The position numbers and the translations under genes are program-made. Source: Pseudomonadota bacterium (GTDB lineage: Bacteria; Myxococcota_A; Polyangia; Fen-1088). Taken from it: a stretch of 46,647 nt of DNA. Shown here piece by piece: positions 33,466 to 40,629 of the stretch. Below the pieces are notes generated by a model that did not search any database, was not told where the DNA came from, and was given only the letters and a program-made list of their open reading frames with translations. Location: positions 1 through 46,647 of the forward strand of contig JADGRC010000386.1 of assembly GCA_017881245.1 (NCBI GenBank). The letters run 5' to 3'. Position 1 is the first letter of the stretch, and each line of letters starts with the position of its first letter.

Positions 33466-35292
33466 ATGCCGACGCGTGAAGAGCTGGATATCAAGGAACG
33501 CGCCGATCGCGCCTTGCGTTCCGGGCATCCGCGCGAGGCGCTGGCGTTGTACGGGACGTTGCTGCCGCGCGTTCAGGCGTTTGGACCGGGGGTGTACGAC
33601 GGTTGGTTGGAGGGAACTTTGGGCGCCTACCAGGCCCTGGGGCGGCGGCGCGAGGCGGGTTACGTGCTCTTGGCGCTGCGTCGCTTTCTGGATGCGCAGC
33701 GGTTGTTTTCCGCGGGCGAATACCCGCTCGACTGGGCCCTTTGCGCGTCGAAGCTGGGGCGGCACACCGAAGCGGCGCGGGTCCTGTCGGCGGCCGGTCA
33801 TCCCGCGCTCGCGGCGATAGAGCTTGAAGGCAGCGGCGCGTTGTCGGCGGCCCGTGGTCAGTGGGAACAGGCCCTCGCCGATCCGCGCCTCCACGGCCGG
33901 CGGTACGAAGCGGCGTTGGTGCACTACAGCCTGGGCGCGTGTTTATTGAAAATGGGCCAGCGAACCGGCGCCGAGCATGAGATGGGCGCCGCGCGCCGTC
34001 ACATCGAGGAGCTGGCCGACGATTTCGAGAGTCGGGGAGATCGAGAACGAGCGTTCGATTGTTACGGCGTCCTTCTGCGGATCGGCAAGGACACCGGATC
34101 CTTCGAAAACGTCGCGGAAGGTTACGTCAACGCGATTCGCATCCTTTCGGCGGACGATCAGAAATTCTACGTTCTGCAATATTACGACGATTTCTTGACC
34201 TACGCGGTGGAGCGGGGAGAGCTGTACGCGGCCGCGACGTTGGCACGCGAGGCCGCCGATTTCAGCGCGAGGAACGCTCTCATTTACGATCGCCACTACC
34301 TTGGTCGCGCGGCTGCGCTGTGGTCCGATACAGCTCGCCAGAACGAGGCCGCGGCGGGATCGCCGGACCTGTCCGAAAACGCGCTGCACGCCGGGATCGA
34401 CGCGGCGACGACTCTCGGCGATCTGGCGCTCGTGTCGAGGTTGTACGGCGAGCTTGCGGGGTTGCGATTGCCCACGAAGAAGCGCGAACGGTACCGGACG
34501 CTCGGCGCGCGGTACGCGGTTGGCAACGTTCCCCTGCCGGCGCCGAGCGGGTTTCCCGAGTACCTGCGCCGGCCCGGTGCCTACCAAGACGTGTGGCGGC
34601 AGGACTTGCTCGAATGGGAGCTGGATGGCGATCCGGTGGCGGTCTTGTCCCGGTTGGTCGTCGATCGCACCGACCACGTCCGATTCTCGCGCCTGGCGCT
34701 GCATGCCTTGTTGCTGGTCGTCGGTCCCGGTTTCTCCGTCGAGGACCCATCGAGCGCCGCCGAGTTGGCCCTGGCGCTCGGTCGGATACAAATCTACGAG
34801 GTTCTACGGCCTCTGGAGAGACTGTACGAACGCGCACGCTCGGCGGACGTACGCGCGGCCGTGATGACGGGCGTGGGTCACGTCTATTGCCGGCGGAGTT
34901 TCGCTCTGGTGCGTCAAGGGCTGGAAGACCCGGCACCTCGCGTCCGCGAAGAGGCCTTGGTTGCCCTGCGCGGCCTGCGGTTTCGCGACGGTCTCGATTC
35001 GCTGACCCGCATCTTTCGAGAGAGTAGGGATGAGGCTGTGCGCGTGGCGGCCTTGGAAACGATCGCCGACATCGGCTCCGTGGAGGCGGGACTGTTTCTG
35101 CTGGACGCAATCCTGTATGAAACCGGGGGCGTGCAGGCCGCGGCCGAGGCGCGACTGCGGGGATTCAACGGCGACGAGCTGGGCCCGGCGCTTCGGCAGA
35201 TCCTGGACGCCGATGGAGGCGCGAATCCCGCCCTGCGCCGCGCGGTGGCGGCCATGAACAGGGCGGGCGGGGCGCCGCAGTCGGGGTTGTGA
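33466..35292 (+). CDS. TPR/HEAT-repeat protein, last complete gene of MoxR-vWA operon
   Basis: A 608-residue soluble solenoid. The first ~370 residues are TPR-like (ALRSGHPREALALYGTLL, ALVHYSLGACLLKMGQRTGAEHEMG, FENVAEGYVNAIRIL); the last ~200 are HEAT-like (VRAAVMTGVGHVYCRR, PRVREEALVALRGLRFRDG, AVRVAALETIADIGSVEAG). No signal peptide or TM. Its start ATG at 33466 lies two bases after the vWA stop, so it is tightly co-expressed. Such scaffolds often bind partner proteins or recognise ligands; here it may present the target to the MoxR-vWA complex. Its stop at 35290-35292 overlaps an ATG at 35292, where a further gene may have once begun. Confidence 0.88.
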   Translation: MPTREELDIKERADRALRSGHPREALALYGTLLPRVQAFGPGVYDGWLEGTLGAYQALGRRREAGYVLLALRRFLDAQRLFSAGEYPLDWALCASKLGRHTEAARVLSAAGHPALAAIELEGSGALSAARGQWEQALADPRLHGRRYEAALVHYSLGACLLKMGQRTGAEHEMGAARRHIEELADDFESRGDRERAFDCYGVLLRIGKDTGSFENVAEGYVNAIRILSADDQKFYVLQYYDDFLTYAVERGELYAAATLAREAADFSARNALIYDRHYLGRAAALWSDTARQNEAAAGSPDLSENALHAGIDAATTLGDLALVSRLYGELAGLRLPTKKRERYRTLGARYAVGNVPLPAPSGFPEYLRRPGAYQDVWRQDLLEWELDGDPVAVLSRLVVDRTDHVRFSRLALHALLLVVGPGFSVEDPSSAAELALALGRIQIYEVLRPLERLYERARSADVRAAVMTGVGHVYCRRSFALVRQGLEDPAPRVREEALVALRGLRFRDGLDSLTRIFRESRDEAVRVAALETIADIGSVEAGLFLLDAILYETGGVQAAAEARLRGFNGDELGPALRQILDADGGANPALRRAVAAMNRAGGAPQSGL

Positions 35293-35681
35293 TGAGGCCG
35301 TTGCCCGTCGTGCCGTGGGCACTTCTGCTTGGTACCCAGTGGTATGGCCGCGCGGCCGGCCAATGCGCTTCCCGCGGCCAGCACTTGACGAGATCCGACC
35401 AGTTATCAGCAAGACGATGGTCAACCACGTCCCAAGGGTTGGCGAACGGAAGCGGCAGGCCTGCGGCCGCCGCACGCAGGTTGGCGCGGCGCTCGCCTAG
35501 CACCCGACGCGTCTGCCCCAAGGGACTGGATTGCGAGAAACGTCAGCGATGCCCGAGACTTGGCGGTAGGGAGGGACAGAGTTTACAGAGCCGATCTCGG
35601 CGCGGCGAGGGGGTCGAATGGGGCGAACGGCGAAACAGCGTGGCCGTCTGGTTCGAGGTCGCCGATCGATGGCCGCCGTGA
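35292..35681 (+). pseudogene. Possible stub of a seventh operon gene, cut at island edge
   Basis: An ATG at 35292 overlaps the previous TGA stop (TGATG), as in coupled operons, and begins with RPLPVVPWALLLGTQ, similar to a short signal or membrane segment. After about 25 residues the frame loses any protein-like character (Arg/Ser-rich, stop at 35681). I read it as the 5' remnant of a gene whose body was replaced by the sequence to the right. It could equally be chance. Apart from this and the remnant below, the stretch 35293-35700 shows nothing certain. Confidence 0.25.
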
Positions 35682-35803
35682 CCCGCATCCGCCGGGGCAA
35701 AGTTCGCGTCGTCACCGACGTTCACGTCAACCCAAACGCCGGACACCGCGAGATCTGGCTGCGCGACGCGGACGGGTACCTCGTCGTCCTGGCGGGGGCG
35801 TAG
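35618..35803 (+). pseudogene. Glyoxalase/VOC-family C-terminal remnant
   Basis: The last ~25 residues before TAG at 35801-35803 read NAGHREIWLRDADGYLVVLAG, the typical final strand of VOC (glyoxalase/bleomycin-resistance) proteins, which carries the last metal-binding Glu. Upstream, the frame is only Arg-rich and has no VOC core, so the first ~100 residues of the domain are missing. It lies antisense under the 3' end of the TetR gene. A truncated gene fragment left from an insertion or deletion is the simplest reading. Confidence 0.55.
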
Positions 35804-36470
35804 GCTCGGCGCCGCGGACGACGGCGCCCTCGCGCCGCGGGCGATCAGGATCACGGCCCGAAGCGCCGCGAACGAAGAGATCGACGGCGAAGCGCGAGAG
35901 GCGCCGGCGGTCGGCCGCGCGCGGTAGCACGTGCTGGAGCTGCTCCTTGCGCACGAGGTCCGTGAGGCCATGGACGAGGGCCCACGCCGCAGTGGCGGCC
36001 AGGGCCCGGTCGCGCGGCGAGCGGCCGGGAATCACCCGCGCGACCTCCGCCTCGAGCGTCGCGAAGGTGGCGAGCGCCAGCCGGTGCAGGGACGGATGGC
36101 GCCGCGCGCGCCTCGGAAACGCGTAGCCGAACATGAGCTCGACGAGGTGCGCGTGCTCCGCAGAGAACTCCATGTAGGCGGCCGCGAGCCGTCGCAGCCG
36201 CTCATCCGGCGGTGCCCCCGCGTGGCGGTCAAGGGCGCCCGCGAGCGCGACGCCGAAGCGCGCGAACCCCTGCTCGGCGATAGCGGCGAGAAGCGCCTCC
36301 TTGTCGGCGAAGTGCCGGTAAGGCGCTCGCGGCGAGACCCCCGTCTCGCGCGCCAGCGCGCGCAGGCTGAGCACGCCCACGCCCCGGTGGGCGACGACCC
36401 TGGCCCCCGCCGAGACGAGGGCATCGCGAAGCTCACCGTGATGGTAGCGCCGGGAGGCTGGCCGCGTCAC
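35727..36470 (-). CDS. TetR-family regulator, WHG-type, with abnormal C-terminus
   Basis: A 247-residue repressor. The N-terminal HTH is clear: YHHGELRDALVSAGARVVAHRG then LSLRALARETGVSPRAPYRHFADKEALLAAIA (about 9-65). The ligand domain follows to about residue 203 (RLAAAYMEFSAEHAHLVELMFGY, ALVHGLTDLVRKEQ, ...FAVDLFVRG). The final ~45 residues are Arg/Pro/Gly-rich and unlike the family; they are read from the strand opposite the VOC remnant, as if the native stop had been lost. It is divergent from the NTF2-like gene with 35 bases between, and should control both through the dyad at 36479-36493. Base use (very GCG/CGC-rich) differs from the genes to the left. Confidence 0.85.
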   Translation of the reverse strand: MTRPASRRYHHGELRDALVSAGARVVAHRGVGVLSLRALARETGVSPRAPYRHFADKEALLAAIAEQGFARFGVALAGALDRHAGAPPDERLRRLAAAYMEFSAEHAHLVELMFGYAFPRRARRHPSLHRLALATFATLEAEVARVIPGRSPRDRALAATAAWALVHGLTDLVRKEQLQHVLPRAADRRRLSRFAVDLFVRGASGRDPDRPRREGAVVRGAEPTPPPGRRGTRPRRAARSRGVRRLG

Positions 36471-36478
36471 GCGCCTGA

Positions 36479-36493
36479 GTATACACTGAATAC
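36479..36493. promoter_or_regulatory. Probable TetR operator in the divergent gap
   Basis: GTATACACTGAATAC is an imperfect 6-3-6 dyad (one mismatch per arm), AT-rich in a GC-rich setting, placed in the 35-base gap between the TetR start (36470, minus) and the NTF2-like start (36506). A TetR-type dimer would bind here and could silence both genes. Confidence 0.5.
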
Positions 36494-36505
36494 ATTGGAG
36501 GCGGC

Positions 36506-36976
36506 ATGTACCACTTCTTCGTTCGCAGGCGCGTCGCGGAGATCCTTCGGCACCTCAACCGCGGCGATCTCGCCTTCGTGGTGCGCCTGTTCGCGCCTGA
36601 CGCCGAGCACTGGTTCTCCGGCCGCCACGCTTTGGGGGGACGCCGGCGCACGCCCGAGGAGATCGCGGCGTGGTACCGCAGGCTCGCCGCGGTCTTTCCC
36701 ACGATCCGCTTCGCCGCACAAAAGGTCATCTCGACGGGTCCTCCCTGGAACACGCGCGTCGTCGTGGAGTGGACGGACACGTTCGCGGGCCGCGACGACC
36801 TGGCCGGCAACCAGGGCGTGTTCATCATCACCCTGCGCTGGGGCCGCGCCGTCGAGTTTCACGTCTACTGCGACACGGACGGTCTGAAGCAGAACTTGGC
36901 GCTCCTCGCGTCGCGCGGCGTCGCCGCCGCCGCCGCCGCGCCCATCGGCTCGCTGGCGGGCGCCAGCGAGGGGTGA
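36506..36976 (+). CDS. NTF2-like / SnoaL-type protein
   Basis: A 156-residue cytoplasmic protein with the NTF2-like (SnoaL) pattern: an opening helix FFVRRRVAEILRHLNRGDLAFVVRLFAPDAEHWFSG, a helix RRTPEEIAAWYRRLAAVFPTIRF, and three to four long strands (KVISTGPPWNTRVVVEWTDTF, QGVFIITLRWGRAVEFHVYCDT). Such proteins are small-molecule isomerases, hydrolases or binding proteins; no specific activity can be read. The start ATG at 36506 has GGAGG at 36497-36501, spaced four bases. The C-terminus is an Ala-rich tail. It is divergent from, and probably regulated by, the TetR protein. The following 354 bases (36977-37330) contain no gene that I can support; only the mazEF promoter at its end. Confidence 0.8.
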   Translation: MYHFFVRRRVAEILRHLNRGDLAFVVRLFAPDAEHWFSGRHALGGRRRTPEEIAAWYRRLAAVFPTIRFAAQKVISTGPPWNTRVVVEWTDTFAGRDDLAGNQGVFIITLRWGRAVEFHVYCDTDGLKQNLALLASRGVAAAAAAPIGSLAGASEG

Positions 36977-37294
36977 GCGCGCGCCCCCTTACGGGTGTTC
37001 ACAGCGCCCAGTTGCTCAACGTCGGAATGGCGCTCGCCGTTCCCACGCGACGAAACATCCGCTCGGTGCCGCTCGGCACGACGAGGACGCCGTGAGATGA
37101 GTGCTGATGCCGGCGCCGTCGTCAGGGCCGAGCACGCCCTGGAGCGGAGCGCCTCGCCTCAAGACAATCCGGATTCAAGCCATGCCACCAGTCCCTGCGC
37201 CTCTCGGCGTTTCGTTTCGGGGAGACGCCCGGCTCGATCACAGGGGAACAGGAGTCGCTGTGTCGACTGATCGTCGACGCGCACGTCCTGATCC

Positions 37295-37329
37295 TTGACT
37301 CGACATAGTTTATCCATCATATTTATCCA
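37295..37329 (+). promoter_or_regulatory. Promoter and direct repeats of the mazEF-like pair
   Basis: TTGACT at 37295-37300 and CATATT at 37318-37323 are spaced by 17 bases, a likely sigma-70 promoter ahead of the antitoxin ATG at 37331. TTTATCCA occurs twice (37309-37316 and 37322-37329), 13 bases apart, across the -10 and just before the start. These direct repeats suit a ribbon-helix-helix antitoxin, which binds short repeats. No Shine-Dalgarno is visible, so the transcript may be nearly leaderless. Confidence 0.6.
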
Positions 37330-37330
37330 C

Positions 37331-37564
37331 ATGAAGGCGGTGCAGTTCACGATCGACGAGGAGCTCCTGCATCGCATCGACAATCACCCCGCCACAAAGA
37401 AGCGAGGACGCTCTGCCTTCCTTCGCGAGGCGGCCATCGAGTTTTTGCGGCGGACGAGAGCCAAGGACATTCGCGACGCCTACCGGGCGGGCTACGGAAA
37501 GTTCCCCCCATCAGCCGATGAGTTCTTCGTGGCGCCCGAGGCGCAGGCGTGGCCGGACAAGTAG
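37331..37564 (+). CDS. Ribbon-helix-helix antitoxin (MazE-like)
   Basis: A 77-residue protein. The N-terminal strand MKAVQFTIDEELLHRID and the helix RSAFLREAAIEFLRR are typical of ribbon-helix-helix DNA-binding antitoxins. The C-terminal part (GYGKFPPSADEFFVAPEAQAWPD) is the toxin-binding tail; the final 'W-P' is a usual feature of RHH antitoxins that pair with MazF. ATG at 37331 is chosen over an upstream start because the fold begins there and the promoter ends just before. It overlaps the toxin gene by 16 bases. Confidence 0.85.
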   Translation: MKAVQFTIDEELLHRIDNHPATKKRGRSAFLREAAIEFLRRTRAKDIRDAYRAGYGKFPPSADEFFVAPEAQAWPDK

Positions 37565-37875
37565 CGCGCGGCGAAGTGTGGCTCCACCGCTTCGCGCCGC
37601 CGGACAAGCGCCGACCGGTGGTTGTCATCAGCCGACAAGACGTGATCAACCTGATCTCGACCGTGTTGGTAGCGCCTGTCACGTCGACGGTCAGGGGCCT
37701 CCCCAGCGAGGTTCCCCTTGACGTCGCCGACGGAATGAAGGGCCCGTGCGCGGTCAATCTCGACCACGTTCACGCCGTCCGAAAGGCCGATCTCTCCCGA
37801 TGCGTCGCGACACTTGGTCCCGGCAGGATGACCGCGATCTGTCGCGCGATGTCCGTGGCGATCGGTTGTTCCTAG
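37549..37875 (+). CDS. MazF/PemK-family endoribonuclease toxin
   Basis: A 108-residue toxin starting with GTG at 37549 within the antitoxin gene. MazF/PemK marks: GEVWLHRF (strand 1 with the catalytic loop), RRPVVVISRQDVIN (with the conserved Arg and Ser), VLVAPVTSTVRGLPSEVPL, and CAVNLDHVHAVRKADLSRCVATL, where MazF proteins have 'NLDQI/V'. It would cut mRNA or rRNA in single-strand, sequence-specific fashion. All blocks are present, so it should be active. With the RHH antitoxin it makes a complete type II toxin-antitoxin module in the accessory patch at 35.3-38.0 kb. Confidence 0.92.
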   Translation: MAGQVARGEVWLHRFAPPDKRRPVVVISRQDVINLISTVLVAPVTSTVRGLPSEVPLDVADGMKGPCAVNLDHVHAVRKADLSRCVATLGPGRMTAICRAMSVAIGCS

Positions 37876-38032
37876 ATCACTCACTTCTTCACCCCGAGGG
37901 TCTGTTCGGACCGGCCGCAGCGTAGACGGAACATTTTCTATCGGCCCAACACGTGTGTGGAAAAGCCTCTTGAAAGCACTATCCTCTCGACCCCGCCGGA
38001 TTCGGCCTTCACCGCGAGACCGGCTCCCGACA

Positions 38033-39481
38033 TCAGGGCATCAGCTCTGGCAAAGGGCCACCAGTCGCCAGGCCGAACGTGTCTTGCATGATCCCGTGGG
38101 CCTGGAGCATCGAGATGAACACGCGTCCTTGTAGTACGTTGCTGCGCGGTCCGACGAGTGGACGCGGGAACGGCATCTGCGGGATGTAGTTTATGTGGCG
38201 ACCGTCGATCCTTAGAGCGCCGCTGGCGCCACCAGCCACCAGCACCGGCATGTCCCAGTGGTCGTGGGTGGCGCCATCGGCGACGTCGCTGCTCAAATAG
38301 AACGTTGTGTGGTCGAGGACCGACTGGCCATCGGACTCCACCATGTTGTCCAGTCTCTGAAGCAACGCGGAGGCCTGAAAGATCTCCCAGGTGTCAATCC
38401 TGGTCAGCTCGGCAAGTTTGGTGGAGTTGCCATCGTGGTTCGATATGCCGTGATGCGGTAGCGAGAGGGTGCCGGCGCCGTACAGGAACGAGTATTCGTT
38501 GTTGCTGGATCCGTTGCCGATCATGAAGGTGATGGCGCGCGTGATGTCGCATTGAAAGGCCACCGCCATCAGATCGAGGTAAAGGGCCATGTGCCCCTGA
38601 ACGATCCCGGGCGGCGTGATGCCGCGGTCGAAGTTCAATGGCAGGGACACGTCGGGGCGCGCGGGTGGTGTGCAGGTCGCGCCGCCGCCCACATTGGTCG
38701 TCGGCGTCTTGCTGGCCTTGCCCAGTCTTTGCAGGCGGGTTTCCAGGTTCCGGATGCGCGTGGTGTGCTGATCCAGCTTGGCGCGGTCATACGGGCTCAG
38801 CGTGAGCGACAATGATTTCGACTGCGTCAGAACCGAATCGAGGATGCTCTTGCGCTGTGCGGCCCGCGCCGCGGCGGCGCCGATGGCGGGATCGCCGGTC
38901 GCAAACATGCGATCGAAGCAGACCTGCGGATCCCAGATATTGGGCAGCGGCACTCCCTGATTCCACGAGATGCTTCGCGAGAACGAGCAATCCGCGCGAT
39001 CGCACAGGCCATTGTCACCTTGAATGCCAATCTGCAACGACGGAAGCAGGGGAGCGGCGCAATCCGGGCCATTCAACACGGGCAAAAGGGCCTGATCCAA
39101 ACTGGTCCGGGCCGGATCGGTCTCGTGTCCAAAGACCGGAATCATGTTCAGGAAGCAGCCCGTTCCCGCGCCGGCATCGCCTGGCGGATTCCCCGGTACG
39201 GCAATGTCTTGGTTATCCAGGCCCGTCAGAATCAGGATCTTCTTCCGAATGGGATCGAGCGGCCTCAAGATCGGCGTCAGATCCCAGTTCGTTCCGGTCG
39301 TCGTCGGTGTCCAGTCCTGCATGTTCATGCCATTCGGGGCGAACCAGGCCATGAAGCGTCGAGGCGGCTTGCAGGTGGCGGCGCCCGCACGTCGAGACCA
39401 CAGCGCCGACGGCAGGAACGGCAACGAAAGCGTCACGCCCGCTCCGGCCAGGAACAACCTACGCGATTGTGTTGTGGTCAT
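38033..39481 (-). CDS. DUF1552 secreted protein with Tat-type signal
   Basis: A 482-residue exported protein of the DUF1552 family. The N-terminus TTQSRRLFLAGAGVTLSLPFLPSAL has a twin-arginine motif. Family blocks visible: RRFMAWFAPNGMNMQDW, LTGLDNQ, LDQALLP, SLQIGIQG, ISWNQG, FDRMFA, then LYLDLMAVAFQCDITRAITFMIGNGSSN, LPHHGISNHDG, FYLSSDVADGATHDHWDMPVLVAGG and the final FISMLQAHG. I chose ATG at 39481 because a GGAG lies six bases upstream; the ATG at 39487 is too close to it. In many Myxococcota and Planctomycetes these genes are paired with a DUF1592/DUF1588-type partner, not seen in this window. Function is unknown; a metalloenzyme-like fold is likely. The lipoprotein upstream is 37 bases away on the same strand. 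Confidence 0.9.
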   Translation of the reverse strand: MTTTQSRRLFLAGAGVTLSLPFLPSALWSRRAGAATCKPPRRFMAWFAPNGMNMQDWTPTTTGTNWDLTPILRPLDPIRKKILILTGLDNQDIAVPGNPPGDAGAGTGCFLNMIPVFGHETDPARTSLDQALLPVLNGPDCAAPLLPSLQIGIQGDNGLCDRADCSFSRSISWNQGVPLPNIWDPQVCFDRMFATGDPAIGAAAARAAQRKSILDSVLTQSKSLSLTLSPYDRAKLDQHTTRIRNLETRLQRLGKASKTPTTNVGGGATCTPPARPDVSLPLNFDRGITPPGIVQGHMALYLDLMAVAFQCDITRAITFMIGNGSSNNEYSFLYGAGTLSLPHHGISNHDGNSTKLAELTRIDTWEIFQASALLQRLDNMVESDGQSVLDHTTFYLSSDVADGATHDHWDMPVLVAGGASGALRIDGRHINYIPQMPFPRPLVGPRSNVLQGRVFISMLQAHGIMQDTFGLATGGPLPELMP

Positions 39482-39518
39482 GTTCATCTCCGTTCACGTT
39501 CACAGCAGCGCCGAGCAG

Positions 39519-40484
39519 TTACTGGGCGAACACTATTGCGTTGGCGCATGAGGGGACCGTTGTCATGGGCGAGCCGCCTCCGCCGGCCCCTCCCGCACCA
39601 GGGTTAACACACGCGGTGGTCGGGATGGCGGCAGCGCATTGCGCGTATCCAGGGCCAACCGACGACGCGAGCAAGCAAGGGATCCCGTCGAAAGAAGTCG
39701 TGGTGGCGTCCCAGTCCGTGGTGACGTCGTCCTCGCAGTTCTGGAGGTCGATGCTGGTCACGGTCGCCCCGGAGCAGGTGATACTCCGGGTGCAGAGCAT
39801 GTCGACTAGCTCGTAACATTTGGTCTGGGCATCGCTGAGCGCGGTCGCCTGGATGGGTGGAAAGCAGGCGCTTGGCAATATCAGGTTGCCGTCAGGAAAC
39901 AGACCACCGCAGGTTGTCGCCGCGGCCTGAGTGTCGTGCCGACAGGACACGAAGTCGATCGGGCTCGGCCGGCCACAACCAAACTCCAGTTTGAGCTGCG
40001 TTTCGCAATTACCCGCCAGGCTGTAGATTATGCAGCCGGCGGCGCTCGTGCACAGGTCCGTGGTGAGTTGTTCGCATTGTTGCATGCTCGCGTTGTCAAT
40101 TCCGCCACCAACGCCCCCCACATTGCCCCCCGCCCCGCCCGGGCCTGAGACATTGCCGCCTCCAGGGGCGGACCCACCGGCTATTCCAGTGGAACCGCCG
40201 CTCCCTGGTCCACCGGAGCCCGCGGCGTTGACTCCAATCGAACCCCCGGCTGCGCCGGCGGCCCCACCGCTGCCGGTCCCCGGCGCACCGCCGTTGCCTA
40301 TCCCTGCCTTGCCGCCGCTGCCCACACCGACGGGAGCACCGCCGTCGGTGACATTGCTCCCGCCGCTGCCTCGCGAGCCACCGCCGCCCGACTGGGGGGC
40401 CTTTGCCGAACCACCGCACGCGGCGAACAGGAACGCGTACCCGATCGCCATTGTGCGTATCGATTTTCTCGAGCTACCGCGCAT
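39519..40484 (-). CDS. Gly-rich lipoprotein with Cys-rich C-terminal domain
   Basis: A 321-residue lipoprotein. ATG at 40484 gives a basic n-region and the signal AIGYAFLFAACG with a clear lipobox (FAAC); longer starts have no signal. A ~110-residue Gly/Ala/Ser linker follows (GGSGG, GSGG and GAGG units), then a ~180-residue domain with at least twelve Cys (e.g. QCEQLTTDLCTSAAGCIIYSLAGNC, KCYELVDMLCTRSITCSGA, NCEDDVTT), probably disulfide-linked repeats: the two halves look similar to each other (C-x(n)-L-C-T...C...C), suggesting internal duplication. It is probably the operon partner of the DUF1552 protein. Function unknown. Confidence 0.75.
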   Translation of the reverse strand: MRGSSRKSIRTMAIGYAFLFAACGGSAKAPQSGGGGSRGSGGSNVTDGGAPVGVGSGGKAGIGNGGAPGTGSGGAAGAAGGSIGVNAAGSGGPGSGGSTGIAGGSAPGGGNVSGPGGAGGNVGGVGGGIDNASMQQCEQLTTDLCTSAAGCIIYSLAGNCETQLKLEFGCGRPSPIDFVSCRHDTQAAATTCGGLFPDGNLILPSACFPPIQATALSDAQTKCYELVDMLCTRSITCSGATVTSIDLQNCEDDVTTDWDATTTSFDGIPCLLASSVGPGYAQCAAAIPTTACVNPGAGGAGGGGSPMTTVPSCANAIVFAQ

Positions 40485-40629
40485 GATGATTCGAACCTCC
40501 GTGGCGTCGCATGCGACTTCCACCGTCGATGCTCTTGCCTCGACCAACTGCGATTGTCATCGAGATTTTAGGACCTCAAAGGGGCTTGGTTTGGACCCGC
40601 GCAGGAGCGGAGAGGTGACACGTTGTTTC

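Noticed and set aside
35165-35521. Minus-strand frame beginning MGQTRRVLGERRANLRA
   Set aside because: It runs antisense into the well-supported TPR/HEAT gene and has no recognisable family; likely a GC-rich shadow.
36977-37294. Short frames on both strands, including a minus-strand run that looks vaguely cupin-like (VLVVPSGTERMFRR)
   Set aside because: No start codon in a sensible place, no ribosome site and no extended domain; the similarity is too short to support a remnant.
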